In this document: one piece after another, positions 26,564 through 34,461 of the stretch
How positions within the stretch are numbered: position 1 is the first letter of the stretch
Layout of the letters: every line of letters starts with the position of its first letter
From: Candidatus Babeliales bacterium
Lineage (GTDB): Bacteria; Babelota; Babeliae; Babelales; JACPOV01
DNA length: 60,241 nt
Assembly: GCA_020054235.1 (NCBI GenBank)
Contig: JAGVLQ010000009.1
Span: 1-60,241, forward strand
Direction: 5' to 3'
Made by a program: the position numbers and the translations under genes
The notes under the pieces: generated by a model
Told to the model about the DNA's origin: nothing
The model's database searches: none
Seen by the model: only the letters and a program-made list of their open reading frames with translations

Positions 26564-28279
26564 ATGAATAAACGAATCTTTATCTTCCTGTCCCTGGCTG
26601 CAACCCTGTCTGGCTCAGTTTTTACTATGGAGCCTGAAATGAGCTCTACTCTGCCAGAAGAGCGCCAAAGCGTCACAATAAATTTTTTTAACGATACCAG
26701 TACCTTTGAAATCTTTCCAAACGATCTGGCATTTCTCAAAAAATCAATCACTATTTCTGATATGCTTGATGATCTTCAAGATACGGCGCAAGAGATCATC
26801 ACTCTTTTTCTCTCTCAAGACATATTCGTTAATACTATAATCCCTTTATTAAAAACTGATGATAGCATTACACAAAAAACTATTCTCGCACCTAAAACCG
26901 TCCCAGAGCTGACAGCTCTTATTAATGCTTTAAACTACCTTAATATTCCCTCGCTCTTGGATCTTGCTGTTACTGAGTGCGCAGACAAAATGCAAACACC
27001 TGAATTTCTTGAAACATTTCAACACAATCAATACTGCATTGCTCAATTAGAAATACCAAGCGACATGCAAAAACTATTGGTAGACCGCCTAAAAACAAGT
27101 CCTGCCTTGATAAAAACAATGTTGAGCAAAGAACCAGTAAGGCTCAACAATCATACAAAATATATCACCTCAGTTGCCTTCAGCCCCCACGGAACCCTCC
27201 TTGCTAGCGCTTCATCGGACAATACCGTCTGCGTATATGATTGCTCTGATCCTAACAATATTACCCTTATTAAAAAGCTCACTGATCATACATACCTTGT
27301 CAAATCAATTGCCTTCAGCCCCAACAGCAACCTCCTTGCTAGCGCTTCATGGGACAAGACCGTCTGCGTATATGATTGCTCTGATCCTAAGAATATTACT
27401 CCTATTAAAACGCTCACTGATCATACAGACTGGGTCAACTCCGTTGCATTCAGCCCCCACGGAAACCTCCTTGCTAGCGCTTCATCGGACAATACCGTTT
27501 GTCTCTATGATTGTTCTGATCCTAACAATATTACCCTTATTAAAAAGCTCACTGATCATACATACCTTGTCACCTCAGTTGCCTTCAGCCCCCACGGCAA
27601 CCTCCTTGCTAGCGCTTCAACTGATAACACCGTTTGTCTCTATGATTGCTCTGATCCTAACAATATTACCCTTATTAAAAAGCTCAACAATCATACACAC
27701 TATGTCACCTCAGTTGCCTTCAGCCCCCACGGAACCCTCCTTGCTAGCGCTTCATTCGACAATACCGTCTGCGTATATGATTGCTCTGATCCTAAGAATA
27801 TTACCCCTATTAAAACACTCAACAACCAGGTCAACTCAGTTTCATTCAGCCCCCACGGAAACCTCCTTGCTAGCGCTTCAGATGATAAGACTGTCTGCGT
27901 ATATGATTGCTCTGATCCTAAGAATATTACCCTTATTACAACGCTCAAGAATCATACAAACAGTGTCTACTCAGTTGCCTTCAGCCCCCACGGAAACTTC
28001 CTTGCTAGCGCTTCATTGGATAATACCGTTTGTCTGTATTACTCCGGCAGCAACATTAATCTTTCATTAGAACAACTACTCCTGATTATACTCTGTCAGA
28101 AAACTAAAAACTCATTAGATGTAACACAATCGGGGATTAAAGAGATTTTTGAAACGTTGCCACCAGAGATACAAGATGAAATTCAGCCAACACCCATAAA
28201 TTCTCAGCAAGTTCCAAAGAAAAAAAACTATGAAAGATTTATAGGCTACTCCAAGAAGGAAAATAACAACTTTATCTGA
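26564..28279 (+). CDS. Exported Skp1/BTB-like domain fused to seven WD40 repeats
   Basis: The ATG at 26564 has GGAG 7 bases upstream; the protein has 571 residues. A signal peptide (1 to about 21) is followed by a region (about 35-145) that reads like eukaryotic Skp1. It has a T-F-E-I strand, then K-S-I-T-I-S-D-M-L-D-D-L, which parallels Q-S-V-T-I-K-T-M-L-E-D-L in Skp1. Later A-L-N-Y-L-N-I-P-S-L-L-D-L parallels A-A-N-Y-L-D-I-K-G-L-L-D. Seven WD40 repeats of 45 residues follow (about 197-493), with V-A-F-S-P-H-G, L-A-S-A-S-x-D-N-T-V and a Y-D blade end. The tail of about 75 residues is partly helical. In eukaryotic SCF ubiquitin ligases Skp1 binds F-box proteins that often carry WD40 propellers. 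The fusion suggests an effector acting on host ubiquitination; this is an inference. Confidence 0.85.
   Translation: MNKRIFIFLSLAATLSGSVFTMEPEMSSTLPEERQSVTINFFNDTSTFEIFPNDLAFLKKSITISDMLDDLQDTAQEIITLFLSQDIFVNTIIPLLKTDDSITQKTILAPKTVPELTALINALNYLNIPSLLDLAVTECADKMQTPEFLETFQHNQYCIAQLEIPSDMQKLLVDRLKTSPALIKTMLSKEPVRLNNHTKYITSVAFSPHGTLLASASSDNTVCVYDCSDPNNITLIKKLTDHTYLVKSIAFSPNSNLLASASWDKTVCVYDCSDPKNITPIKTLTDHTDWVNSVAFSPHGNLLASASSDNTVCLYDCSDPNNITLIKKLTDHTYLVTSVAFSPHGNLLASASTDNTVCLYDCSDPNNITLIKKLNNHTHYVTSVAFSPHGTLLASASFDNTVCVYDCSDPKNITPIKTLNNQVNSVSFSPHGNLLASASDDKTVCVYDCSDPKNITLITTLKNHTNSVYSVAFSPHGNFLASASLDNTVCLYYSGSNINLSLEQLLLIILCQKTKNSLDVTQSGIKEIFETLPPEIQDEIQPTPINSQQVPKKKNYERFIGYSKKENNNFI
27152..28043 (+). 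repeat. 135-bp tandem DNA repeat encoding the WD40 propeller
   Basis: The units repeat with an exact 135-base period: the conserved GCCTTCAGCCCC start recurs at 27176, 27311, 27446, 27581 and 27716, then after 126 bases, then at 27977. Many stretches are identical in DNA, including silent positions, so the array grew or was homogenised recently. The sixth unit has lost 9 bases (three residues) in frame. Confidence 0.9.
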
Positions 28280-28293
28280 TTATTTTAAGCACT

Positions 28294-28344
28294 ACTGCGC
28301 TACGCTCACTTTTGCCGGCCGTAAGACTTCATCATTCAAGTAAT
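28294..28344 (-). repeat. 51-bp direct repeat, relic copy of the grpE 3' end
   Basis: All 51 bases are identical to 29191-29241, which encodes the last residues of GrpE (E-V-L-R-P-A-K-V-S-V-A-Q). Here the copy is cut off from any grpE reading frame upstream. A stop codon (TAG) still follows the Gln codon. The two copies are in the same orientation and enclose the ankyrin gene. Confidence 0.9.
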
Positions 28345-28529
28345 GTGCTTTAAGGTATGCACAAAGTTATAGTAGCTTTATTAAAATTTGATTAAATTGC
28401 GCTCACACGGTTCTTTGGCTATCATCCCCTTGGCTAATGCTCCATAATGCTTATTTTGACAAAACTATTGTTTTACCCCCTTCCGCTCTGATAAACTCAA
28501 AGAAGCTATGGTATATTCAGATGAAAGCT

Positions 28530-28558
28530 TTCAAGGTTAAAAGTATTAATACCTTGAA
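28530..28558 (+). promoter_or_regulatory. Inverted repeat in the leader of the ankyrin gene
   Basis: TTCAAGGT at 28530-28537 and ACCTTGAA at 28551-28558 form an 8-bp perfect stem with a 13-base loop, ending 28 bases before the ATG. It could be an operator or an mRNA leader hairpin. The ribosome site AAAGGA lies outside it. Confidence 0.4.
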
Positions 28559-28586
28559 GCCAAAACTATAAAAGAAAGGAATTATT

Positions 28587-29141
28587 ATGAAAACCATTGT
28601 TAAAAATACAAGCTTGGTGCTTGGCGTATTACTTATCGCTTGCACTGCTCTGAAGGGAGCAGAGAAAAACTTTGAAAGAGTTAACATCATAATGCAAGGC
28701 GACCAAAAAGAAGCAATACAGGCAATCAGTAAAGATTTATCCCTAATAAAAGCTACCGACCAATTCGGAAACACTCTTCTTCATACGGCAGCTGCAAAAG
28801 GCTACAAGGAAGCAGTTGAATTCCTTATTAAAAATAAAGCTAATTTTAATGCTCTAAATAACAAGAATCAGACCCCATTAATGGAGGCAATTAATGGTAC
28901 AGCTCTTCCTTCTATTGTTAAACTTCTTTTACAAAGCGGTGCTCAGGTAAATCTTCAAGATAAAGATGGCAACACAGCGCTTATTCTTACAGCTATCGCG
29001 GATAATATTTTCGAAGATGAACAATATGGTGAAATAGCACAAGAGCTTTTAGATCATGGAGCAGATAAAACCATTAAAAATAAAAATGGCGAGACTGCCC
29101 TTTCTTTGAATAGCCCCAATACAAAAGAGCTATTAAAATAA
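28587..29141 (+). CDS. Exported ankyrin-repeat protein
   Basis: The 184-residue protein has a signal peptide (about 1-24, ending K-G-A-E). Three to four ankyrin repeats fill about 55-180: F-G-N-T-L-L-H-T-A-A-A-K-G, then N-Q-T-P-L-M-E-A-I, then D-G-N-T-A-L-I-L-T-A-I, then N-G-E-T-A-L-S-L. Ankyrin repeats bind other proteins; secreted ones are frequent host-interaction factors in intracellular bacteria. AAAGGA precedes the ATG. The gene is enclosed by two copies of the grpE tail, which suggests that it arrived beside grpE as a discrete segment. Confidence 0.9.
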   Translation: MKTIVKNTSLVLGVLLIACTALKGAEKNFERVNIIMQGDQKEAIQAISKDLSLIKATDQFGNTLLHTAAAKGYKEAVEFLIKNKANFNALNNKNQTPLMEAINGTALPSIVKLLLQSGAQVNLQDKDGNTALILTAIADNIFEDEQYGEIAQELLDHGADKTIKNKNGETALSLNSPNTKELLK

Positions 29142-29158
29142 TCCAAGATTGATTATTA

Positions 29159-29184
29159 AAAAGCCCCGAGTTTTCGGGGCTTTT
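29159..29184. terminator. Bidirectional terminator between the ankyrin gene and grpE
   Basis: An 11-bp perfect stem (AAAAGCCCCGA / TCGGGGCTTTT) with a 4-base GTTT loop has U-tracts in both directions. It lies 17 bases after the ankyrin stop and 4 bases before the grpE stop on the other strand, so it can end both transcripts. It is the strongest terminator in the window. Confidence 0.9.
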
Positions 29185-29188
29185 AATT

Positions 29189-29722
29189 TTACTGCGCTAC
29201 GCTCACTTTTGCCGGCCGTAAGACTTCATCATTCAAGTAATAACCTTTTTGCAATATTTCAACGATTTCACCAGGCTGATGTGTGTCTGACTCCACTTGC
29301 ATCACCGCTTCATGCAACTCCGGATTGAAAGTTCTTGTTTCTTCAATTTCAGAAATACCATGCTTTTGCAAAAATTTATAAAGCTCTTTGGCAATCATCG
29401 CAAAACCACGTAACCATTCTTGTTGCGATTCTTGATCTTTCATTTCCAGTGCACGGTCAAAGTTGTCCACAATATTTAATATTTCACGTAAAAAATCAGC
29501 TTTTATTGTTTTTGTTATGTTAGCTTGATCTTTTTCTAAGCGCTTTTTATAGTTTTGAAAATCAGCTGCCGCACGCAAATATTTGTCTTTCCACTCTGCA
29601 ACTTCTTGCTGGCATTGTTGTAAAGCTTGCGAATTTGACGGCTCCTTTTCTTGGCCCACAGCTTGCATTGATTGCTCTTGTTGTTGCTCGTTTTGTATAT
29701 TTTTTTCTGTTTGGTTATCCAT
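29189..29722 (-). CDS. grpE: Nucleotide exchange factor GrpE
   Basis: The ATG at 29722 has AAGGA about 10 bases upstream and is preferred over an in-frame start at 29752; the protein has 177 residues. An acidic/Gln-rich coiled N-terminus leads to W-K-D-K-Y-L-R-A-A-A-D-F-Q-N-Y and a C-terminal domain with H-G-I-S-E-I and N-P-E-L-H-E-A-V-M, then the G-Y-Y-L-N-D-E-V-L-R-P-A-K-V motif. This is the standard GrpE pattern. GrpE releases ADP from DnaK; dnaK and dnaJ are not in the window. Its last 17 codons are duplicated at 28294-28344. Confidence 0.96.
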   Translation of the reverse strand: MDNQTEKNIQNEQQQEQSMQAVGQEKEPSNSQALQQCQQEVAEWKDKYLRAAADFQNYKKRLEKDQANITKTIKADFLREILNIVDNFDRALEMKDQESQQEWLRGFAMIAKELYKFLQKHGISEIEETRTFNPELHEAVMQVESDTHQPGEIVEILQKGYYLNDEVLRPAKVSVAQ

Positions 29723-29788
29723 ACATTGGTCCTTGATTAAATATTTCTGCAATAATGGTTTTTTTTAGTATAAACAAAAGGGTAAAAA

Positions 29789-29820
29789 GTGACAACTGAA
29801 CGACTTTTTTATACAGTTGT
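29789..29820 (+). promoter_or_regulatory. Promoter overlapped by an inverted repeat, before the barrel protein gene
   Basis: GTGACA at 29789-29794 and TACAGT at 29812-29817 are 17 bases apart. The same stretch holds a perfect inverted repeat, ACAACTG (29792-29798) and CAGTTGT (29814-29820), with one arm on each promoter element. A repressor bound there would cover the promoter. The promoter hexamers are weak matches. Confidence 0.35.
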
Positions 29821-29847
29821 TGTACATGATTAAAAAAAAGGAACTTT

Positions 29848-31107
29848 ATGAAAATCTTAAAAATCTTAGTTGCTACCCTTCTTTTAGCTTCAACAACCTA
29901 TACTATTGATAATCCTCACTTTTACCGCGCTGTCTATTTTTGGGGCGAACCACGTTTGGAATTCCCATGGCTTGCCAGCTATGATATTTCTTTGGGCGGT
30001 GGCAACACTAAAACTGCACGCAATGGAGATGGTAAAAAAACACCGCTTTTAAATATTTTTGGTCCCCACAATATGCACCATCTTGGCAATAAGGTACCAA
30101 ATTTGAACCCTGCAAGTCCTATAGATTCTATTTTAATCAACTTAAATCAAATTCCCGACCGCGAAAATTTTGGACAACTCATTTTTTCCGGCAAATTTCA
30201 AATTTTTGAAGTTTATTTAAATCTCTATCAAAATTTGGTCAACGGCTTTTTCTTACAAGCAAATATCCCAGTGCGCAAATTAAAAATTTACCATATTGCT
30301 TACCAGGACCTTTCACCGGATGACAACCTGTTTCCTAACAAAAATACGCCCATTTGGCTGGATTTTCTGCACAATTTTAATCAAATATTAAGTTCATTCA
30401 ATATTTCACTCAAAGGCGCAAATCATACCGATGTGGGGGATTTATCTATTTTGGGTGGCTGGACGTTAAATCATGAAGAAACTGAGATTTTTGACTACTT
30501 GGATGTAAATGCAAAAATAGGCTTTCTGTTTCCAACGGGCAAACGTAAAAATCAAAACCATCCCTTTGATTTACCGCAAGGGTACGACGGTTTTTTTGGC
30601 GTTCCGGTAAAATTTGATATTTCTACAGGTGCTTTTGATTGGCTTACCTTCGGCTTTCATTTAGGCGCATTATTTTTTATTGAGCGATCAAAAACTATTG
30701 CAATGCGCACAGCAGCCAATCAAAACGGCTTCATTAAACTCACGCAAGGCAAAGCAACCGTTGATCAAGGAACCATCTGGGATTATACCGCTTATATTAA
30801 AGCTGATCATATTATGAAGGGACTTTCCATATATACGGGCTATTCCTATAACAAAAAAGATCATGACTGCATCGGACCACAAAACACCGACGTATTCGAA
30901 CCCCTTATTGTAAATAGCGACCGAGCATTTAAAAGCTGGCGCATGCATACTTTCAATTTTATTGTGGAATATGATTTAGCAAAAAAAATTACCGATGTTG
31001 GTATACGATTAGCGTTTTTTTATAATCGCGTGATTGGTGGGCAACGCATATTTAATACACAAGTTTCAGCAGCAAATATGGGTATTGATGTTGTATATTG
31101 TTTTTAG
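29848..31107 (+). CDS. Outer-membrane beta-barrel-like protein
   Basis: The 419-residue protein has a signal peptide (about 1-18, then I-D-N-P-H-F). The mature part is rich in aromatic-flanked alternating strands, for example F-Q-I-F-E-V-Y-L-N-L and F-N-F-I-V-E-Y-D-L. It ends with a strand closing in Tyr-Cys-Phe. A C-terminal Phe after an amphipathic strand is the usual signal for outer-membrane barrel insertion. The length suits a barrel of 14-18 strands. Its specific substrate or role is unknown. AAGGA precedes the ATG. The last four bases overlap the convergent gene at 31104. Confidence 0.65.
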   Translation: MKILKILVATLLLASTTYTIDNPHFYRAVYFWGEPRLEFPWLASYDISLGGGNTKTARNGDGKKTPLLNIFGPHNMHHLGNKVPNLNPASPIDSILINLNQIPDRENFGQLIFSGKFQIFEVYLNLYQNLVNGFFLQANIPVRKLKIYHIAYQDLSPDDNLFPNKNTPIWLDFLHNFNQILSSFNISLKGANHTDVGDLSILGGWTLNHEETEIFDYLDVNAKIGFLFPTGKRKNQNHPFDLPQGYDGFFGVPVKFDISTGAFDWLTFGFHLGALFFIERSKTIAMRTAANQNGFIKLTQGKATVDQGTIWDYTAYIKADHIMKGLSIYTGYSYNKKDHDCIGPQNTDVFEPLIVNSDRAFKSWRMHTFNFIVEYDLAKKITDVGIRLAFFYNRVIGGQRIFNTQVSAANMGIDVVYCF

Positions 31108-31592
31108 CTTTCTATATATTCTTGATTTTTAGCCAACAATCGCATTAAAACATCATTCGTTTCTTGCAACAAACTATAAAGTTCATCTTTAAATTTCGAT
31201 CGTTCTGCAGGAAAATTTTGCGTAAGTACTAAGCTTTTTTCAGCAATATGCTGTATAACTTCTAGCAGATACTCAATATCCTCTGGCAAATAATTACGCG
31301 ACTCCTTTTCATGAGCACAAAGCATATGGGCAGCTGCATGTAATTTTAAAAATTGCGTTTTTAAATAATTGCTTTCTACGGCATATGCTAAAGAATCTTG
31401 GTGAGCAATTAATAAATCCAAATCACTCCAAAGTTCCTTGCTTGCCGCTTCAAAACGATAAAAAAAAGTTTGCGGGTAGAGATAATCCAATGAAAAAAGA
31501 TACGCTTCATTAATTTCCTGAGTATATGATGAAAAAATCGCGAGAAAATTCAAATTCAATTTCAAGACAAGAGCTCTCGTTAATTTTTTCAC
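31104..31592 (-). CDS. Small helical protein of unknown function, GTG start
   Basis: The 162-residue protein begins at GTG with AAGGGG 6 bases upstream. The N-terminal 22 residues are hydrophobic after K-K-L-T-R and could be a signal peptide (L-N-F-L-A-I-F-S-S). The rest is helical and acidic with no recognised family. It ends in a 4-base overlap with the barrel protein gene on the other strand. Confidence 0.55.
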   Translation of the reverse strand: MKKLTRALVLKLNLNFLAIFSSYTQEINEAYLFSLDYLYPQTFFYRFEAASKELWSDLDLLIAHQDSLAYAVESNYLKTQFLKLHAAAHMLCAHEKESRNYLPEDIEYLLEVIQHIAEKSLVLTQNFPAERSKFKDELYSLLQETNDVLMRLLAKNQEYIES

Positions 31593-31735
31593 GTTTTCCC
31601 CTTGATTACCATAACATTTTTTAGGTCCTTCTACTTTTTTATTCTTTCATATTTTATTTCTATTTGTCAATCAAAAAATTATAAATTTGTATTTTTGCTA
31701 CAAAAATGGGTTTTGGGGTTTAATAAAAAAAAGTG

Positions 31736-32494
31736 TTACTGGGGCAAAATTTTTCTAAGCAGCTGATTAATATAAGCATCCCAAAGAAGGGCAGCCAAAA
31801 CAAAAGGATATGTTTTTTCTTTATCTACAACCATATTTGCCGCTAAAAACTCTTGCGCAATAAGTTCTGGTTTTTTTTTCGTTTGATTTACGCTAAATAT
31901 GGTTGGATAGGTAATACCACTTTTTTCATGAATGTACTCACAACCAAGAAAAAAGGTACTATCATAAAAACTTTTACGTACATTACTAGTTTTTACTGGT
32001 TCTCCATGTAATGAATTTAATTCAAAACCCCTCTTTGCAGTTGTATTCGCTTTAAAAAAATAACCCAAACCACAAAAAGTTCCTATTTCATCAGCCGAAA
32101 ATTTCTTTAGGTTTTTATGAGAATTCTCGGTGCTATTTTTCAAGAATGCTAGATCTTCTTTATAGGTCTTATGTTCTGTTAATTTTTCAAACATGTTCTT
32201 GAAAGTATCTATGGGTGTTTCTGAATGGTTAAGAAATTCATGTAACCCCTTATTTTCAATCTGTTCTTTAATTTCTTGCATCGAGGAAAGAATTGGATGA
32301 TCATGGTGTGCATATTGCCAGCCCATGTTCAATCTTTTTTTCAGTTGTATTTTCACATATTCTTCATCAATTTGGTCAAAAGAATACACCGAACTGCATT
32401 GGTTTTGCAACGTTAGATTAATATTTTTTTCCATTGCAGACAAACAAAAACTTATGAAACATTGAAAGATACTAATTAAAAAAAAATTTAGCAT
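31736..32494 (-). CDS. Exported protein of unknown function
   Basis: The ATG at 32494 is chosen over a TTG at 32506; the protein has 252 residues. A signal peptide (about 1-20, I-S-I-F-Q-C-F-I-S-F-C-L-S-A) starts it. The mature part contains Y-A-H-H-D-H-P near 60 and a compact C-terminal region (about 130-250) with G-Y-F-F-K-A-N and Y-P-T-I-F-S-V. No motif is recognised. GGGTG before the ATG is a weak ribosome site. Confidence 0.55.
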   Translation of the reverse strand: MLNFFLISIFQCFISFCLSAMEKNINLTLQNQCSSVYSFDQIDEEYVKIQLKKRLNMGWQYAHHDHPILSSMQEIKEQIENKGLHEFLNHSETPIDTFKNMFEKLTEHKTYKEDLAFLKNSTENSHKNLKKFSADEIGTFCGLGYFFKANTTAKRGFELNSLHGEPVKTSNVRKSFYDSTFFLGCEYIHEKSGITYPTIFSVNQTKKKPELIAQEFLAANMVVDKEKTYPFVLAALLWDAYINQLLRKILPQ

Positions 32495-32587
32495 AAAAAC
32501 ACCCAAAATTTGTATAAAACTCTCCTTTTTAAATTCCTAAAAACCTACACAAAGCACCATTATTAAATTGAGAGCGATTTTTTTCGC

Positions 32588-33166
32588 TTAGAATGGTAAA
32601 TCGTCCGGAAATGGTGGTTCATCTTTGAATGAAAGTTCACCGGTTCGTTGACTTTCTTGTCCAGTAGGAAGACCATCATCATAATCAAACTCTTCAGATT
32701 CTTCTTTCTTCGATTTTATTTTTTTTGACTTTGATGGCTTGGGCGTTGAAGATTGCGCACCGAAAAACTCTTTTTCTAGTTCATCACTTACGCTATTCGA
32801 CTTTCCCTTTTCACCACCTTCTTCTTCAGCTACGCCCATAGATAAAAAGACAACGCGATCAGCAACAATCGAATGCTTACTACGTTTTTGCCCTTCGGGT
32901 GAATCCCAAGTATCAAATTTCAAACGTCCTTCAATTAATACAGGTCTACCTTTTTGTAAATATTGTTTACAGCTTTCCGCTTGCGGTCCAAAAACATCCA
33001 CATCCACAAAGCACACTTCTTGCACCATGGAACCCGTTTGTTTATTGCGGTATTGGCGGTTAGAAGCAAGACCTAACTGGCATACGCCTTGACCTGAAGG
33101 CAATTGCTTGTATTCTGGATCACGGGTTAAATTGCCGATCATCACTACTCGATTATAGCCAGCCAT
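32588..33166 (-). CDS. ssb: Single-stranded DNA-binding protein
   Basis: The 192-residue protein has the SSB OB-fold (about 1-112): N-R-V-V-M-I-G-N-L-T-R-D-P-E, then V-C-F-V-D-V-D-V-F-G and R-P-V-L-I-E-G-R-L. A Lys/Ser/Glu-rich disordered linker leads to the acidic tip ending P-D-D-L-P-F, which recruits replication and repair partners. AAAGGA precedes the ATG. It stands alone. Confidence 0.96.
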   Translation of the reverse strand: MAGYNRVVMIGNLTRDPEYKQLPSGQGVCQLGLASNRQYRNKQTGSMVQEVCFVDVDVFGPQAESCKQYLQKGRPVLIEGRLKFDTWDSPEGQKRSKHSIVADRVVFLSMGVAEEEGGEKGKSNSVSDELEKEFFGAQSSTPKPSKSKKIKSKKEESEEFDYDDGLPTGQESQRTGELSFKDEPPFPDDLPF

Positions 33167-33249
33167 GAAAAATCCTTTCTGGAATAAAAATCATTGTATT
33201 TACGTAATTATTTTAGAGTACACAACCTGCAACATTTAGGCAAAAAAAA

Positions 33250-33627
33250 TTATTCCATGCACCGACAGACCGAAGAAAACGCCTGCTGTATTTTTTTTTG
33301 ACAATCCTGGATAACCTCTAAAAGATTCGCAACGGCTGCATCAGTTTCCTGTAATTTTTGGCTCGTTGCTTTGACAAAAAAACTTTCAGGATCTTGTTCT
33401 AACAGTTCTTTAGTTTTTTGAATGCATCTTTTTTGCATGTGTGCTTGGCAGGTAATCATATCAGCTGATTTTTGTACAATTTCCCCGAAATTTTGCCCAA
33501 TATTTTCTTTAATTTTTGTAGATGAAATTCTTCGTTTCTTTGGAATTACAAATGATTCAGCACTATACATTGTTGTTGCAATAAAAATTACTAGACTCAA
33601 ATTAACGTAATGGTTGAAGTTTTGCAT
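33250..33627 (-). CDS. Small exported protein of unknown function
   Basis: The ATG at 33627 with AAGGA upstream gives 125 residues and a signal-like N-terminus (about 8-22). The mature part is helical with four Cys residues (Q-A-H-M-Q-K-R-C, D-C-Q-K-K and V-C-R-C-M-E at the end). An upstream in-frame start at 33642 is less likely. No family is recognised. Confidence 0.5.
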   Translation of the reverse strand: MQNFNHYVNLSLVIFIATTMYSAESFVIPKKRRISSTKIKENIGQNFGEIVQKSADMITCQAHMQKRCIQKTKELLEQDPESFFVKATSQKLQETDAAVANLLEVIQDCQKKIQQAFSSVCRCME

Positions 33628-33662
33628 AGCCAATCCTTGCATAAAAAATAGTAGGGAGATTT

Positions 33663-34274
33663 TTACTTATTAAAATCACTGCTTAACATATACCTAAAAC
33701 CCATCCAAAGATAATGAACGAGCGAAGCCATGGCACATAAAATCATAACCCCCAGCATGGTGTAGTAAGTTTTAATCGGAACCCAAGAAAAGAAATAACA
33801 GGCAAACAGCCAGGTAATAAAGGCGATTTGGATAAACATAGCCGTCTTGCCAAGCCAGGAAGGGTTAATTTCAAGACTGCCCGTTTTATAATAAACCACA
33901 AGCGCACCGCCAATTAATATCAGTTCTTTGATAAAAACGATCAAAACAAACCAGAGCGGAATATGAAACAACGGCGATTGAGCAAAAGCCAGAGTAAAAA
34001 AAACCGAGAGCACTAAGAATTTATCAGCTATTGGATCAAGAGCTGCACCTAGCTGTGTTTTTTCATTGCAAAAACGAGCCAAGGTCCCATCAAGCATATC
34101 AGTTCCTGCTGCAATTAAAAAAAGAATGCAGGCAAGGCTCCACTGATGCAGCACCATAGCGCCCACCACAAAAAGTGCTAAAACTATGCGGGAAAGCGTT
34201 AACAGGGTAGGCACCGTAAAGCGTTTTTCACGGGAAGGAAGATGGGCAAAAAAAGAAGAAATATAGTTTATCAT
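33663..34274 (-). CDS. pgsA: CDP-diacylglycerol-glycerol-3-phosphate 3-phosphatidyltransferase (PgsA-like)
   Basis: The CDP-alcohol phosphatidyltransferase motif D-x2-D-G-x2-A-R-x8-G-x3-D-x3-D is present as D-M-L-D-G-T-L-A-R ... G-A-A-L-D-P-I-A-D. Four or five membrane helices follow the opening V-P-T-L-L-T-L-S-R-I. It makes phosphatidylglycerol phosphate from CDP-diacylglycerol. The ATG at 34274 gives 203 residues, close to the family norm. The frame is open to a TTG at 34361 that would add 29 residues, so the start is uncertain. Confidence 0.85.
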   Translation of the reverse strand: MINYISSFFAHLPSREKRFTVPTLLTLSRIVLALFVVGAMVLHQWSLACILFLIAAGTDMLDGTLARFCNEKTQLGAALDPIADKFLVLSVFFTLAFAQSPLFHIPLWFVLIVFIKELILIGGALVVYYKTGSLEINPSWLGKTAMFIQIAFITWLFACYFFSWVPIKTYYTMLGVMILCAMASLVHYLWMGFRYMLSSDFNK

Positions 34275-34461
34275 TCCTTGAATCCAGAGGGTAAAGAGGT
34301 ACGCCAGTATTAGATTACTCGAGGACCGATATTTTTCAACTATTAACCTTGGAAAGTACAAAAACCATGGGTAAATACTTGCTTATTAGAGGTTTTTATT
34401 GCTATTTTGAAATTATAGTTATAGTTAAAATAATTTATCTTAAAAAATTAAAGGAACCAGC

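Larger units (their letters stand above)
28280..28586. other. Intergenic region with a grpE-tail relic and an ankyrin-gene leader
   Basis: This 307-base gap holds a 51-bp copy of the grpE 3' end (28294-28344) and an inverted repeat just before the ankyrin start. A TTGACA at 28457-28462 has no well-spaced -10. Nothing else is recognised between 28345 and 28529, and no open reading frame with a plausible start is seen. Confidence 0.5.

Noticed and set aside
27152-28043. CRISPR-like periodicity
   Set aside because: The period is 135 bases, the repeats are coding and contiguous, and there are no spacers.
27174-28070. A 298-codon open frame in another phase of the WD40 gene, and an 82-codon frame on the minus strand
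   Set aside because: Both follow the 135-bp repeat period: a repeat without stops in a second frame stays open along the array. The composition is not protein-like and no ribosome site is present.
28294-29241. An insertion sequence or phage element around the ankyrin gene
   Set aside because: No transposase or integrase and no terminal inverted repeats are present; only the 51-bp direct repeat is supported.
31736-32494. Metalloprotease call from the His-rich Y-A-H-H-D-H-P stretch
   Set aside because: There is no HExxH or other complete metal-site pattern.
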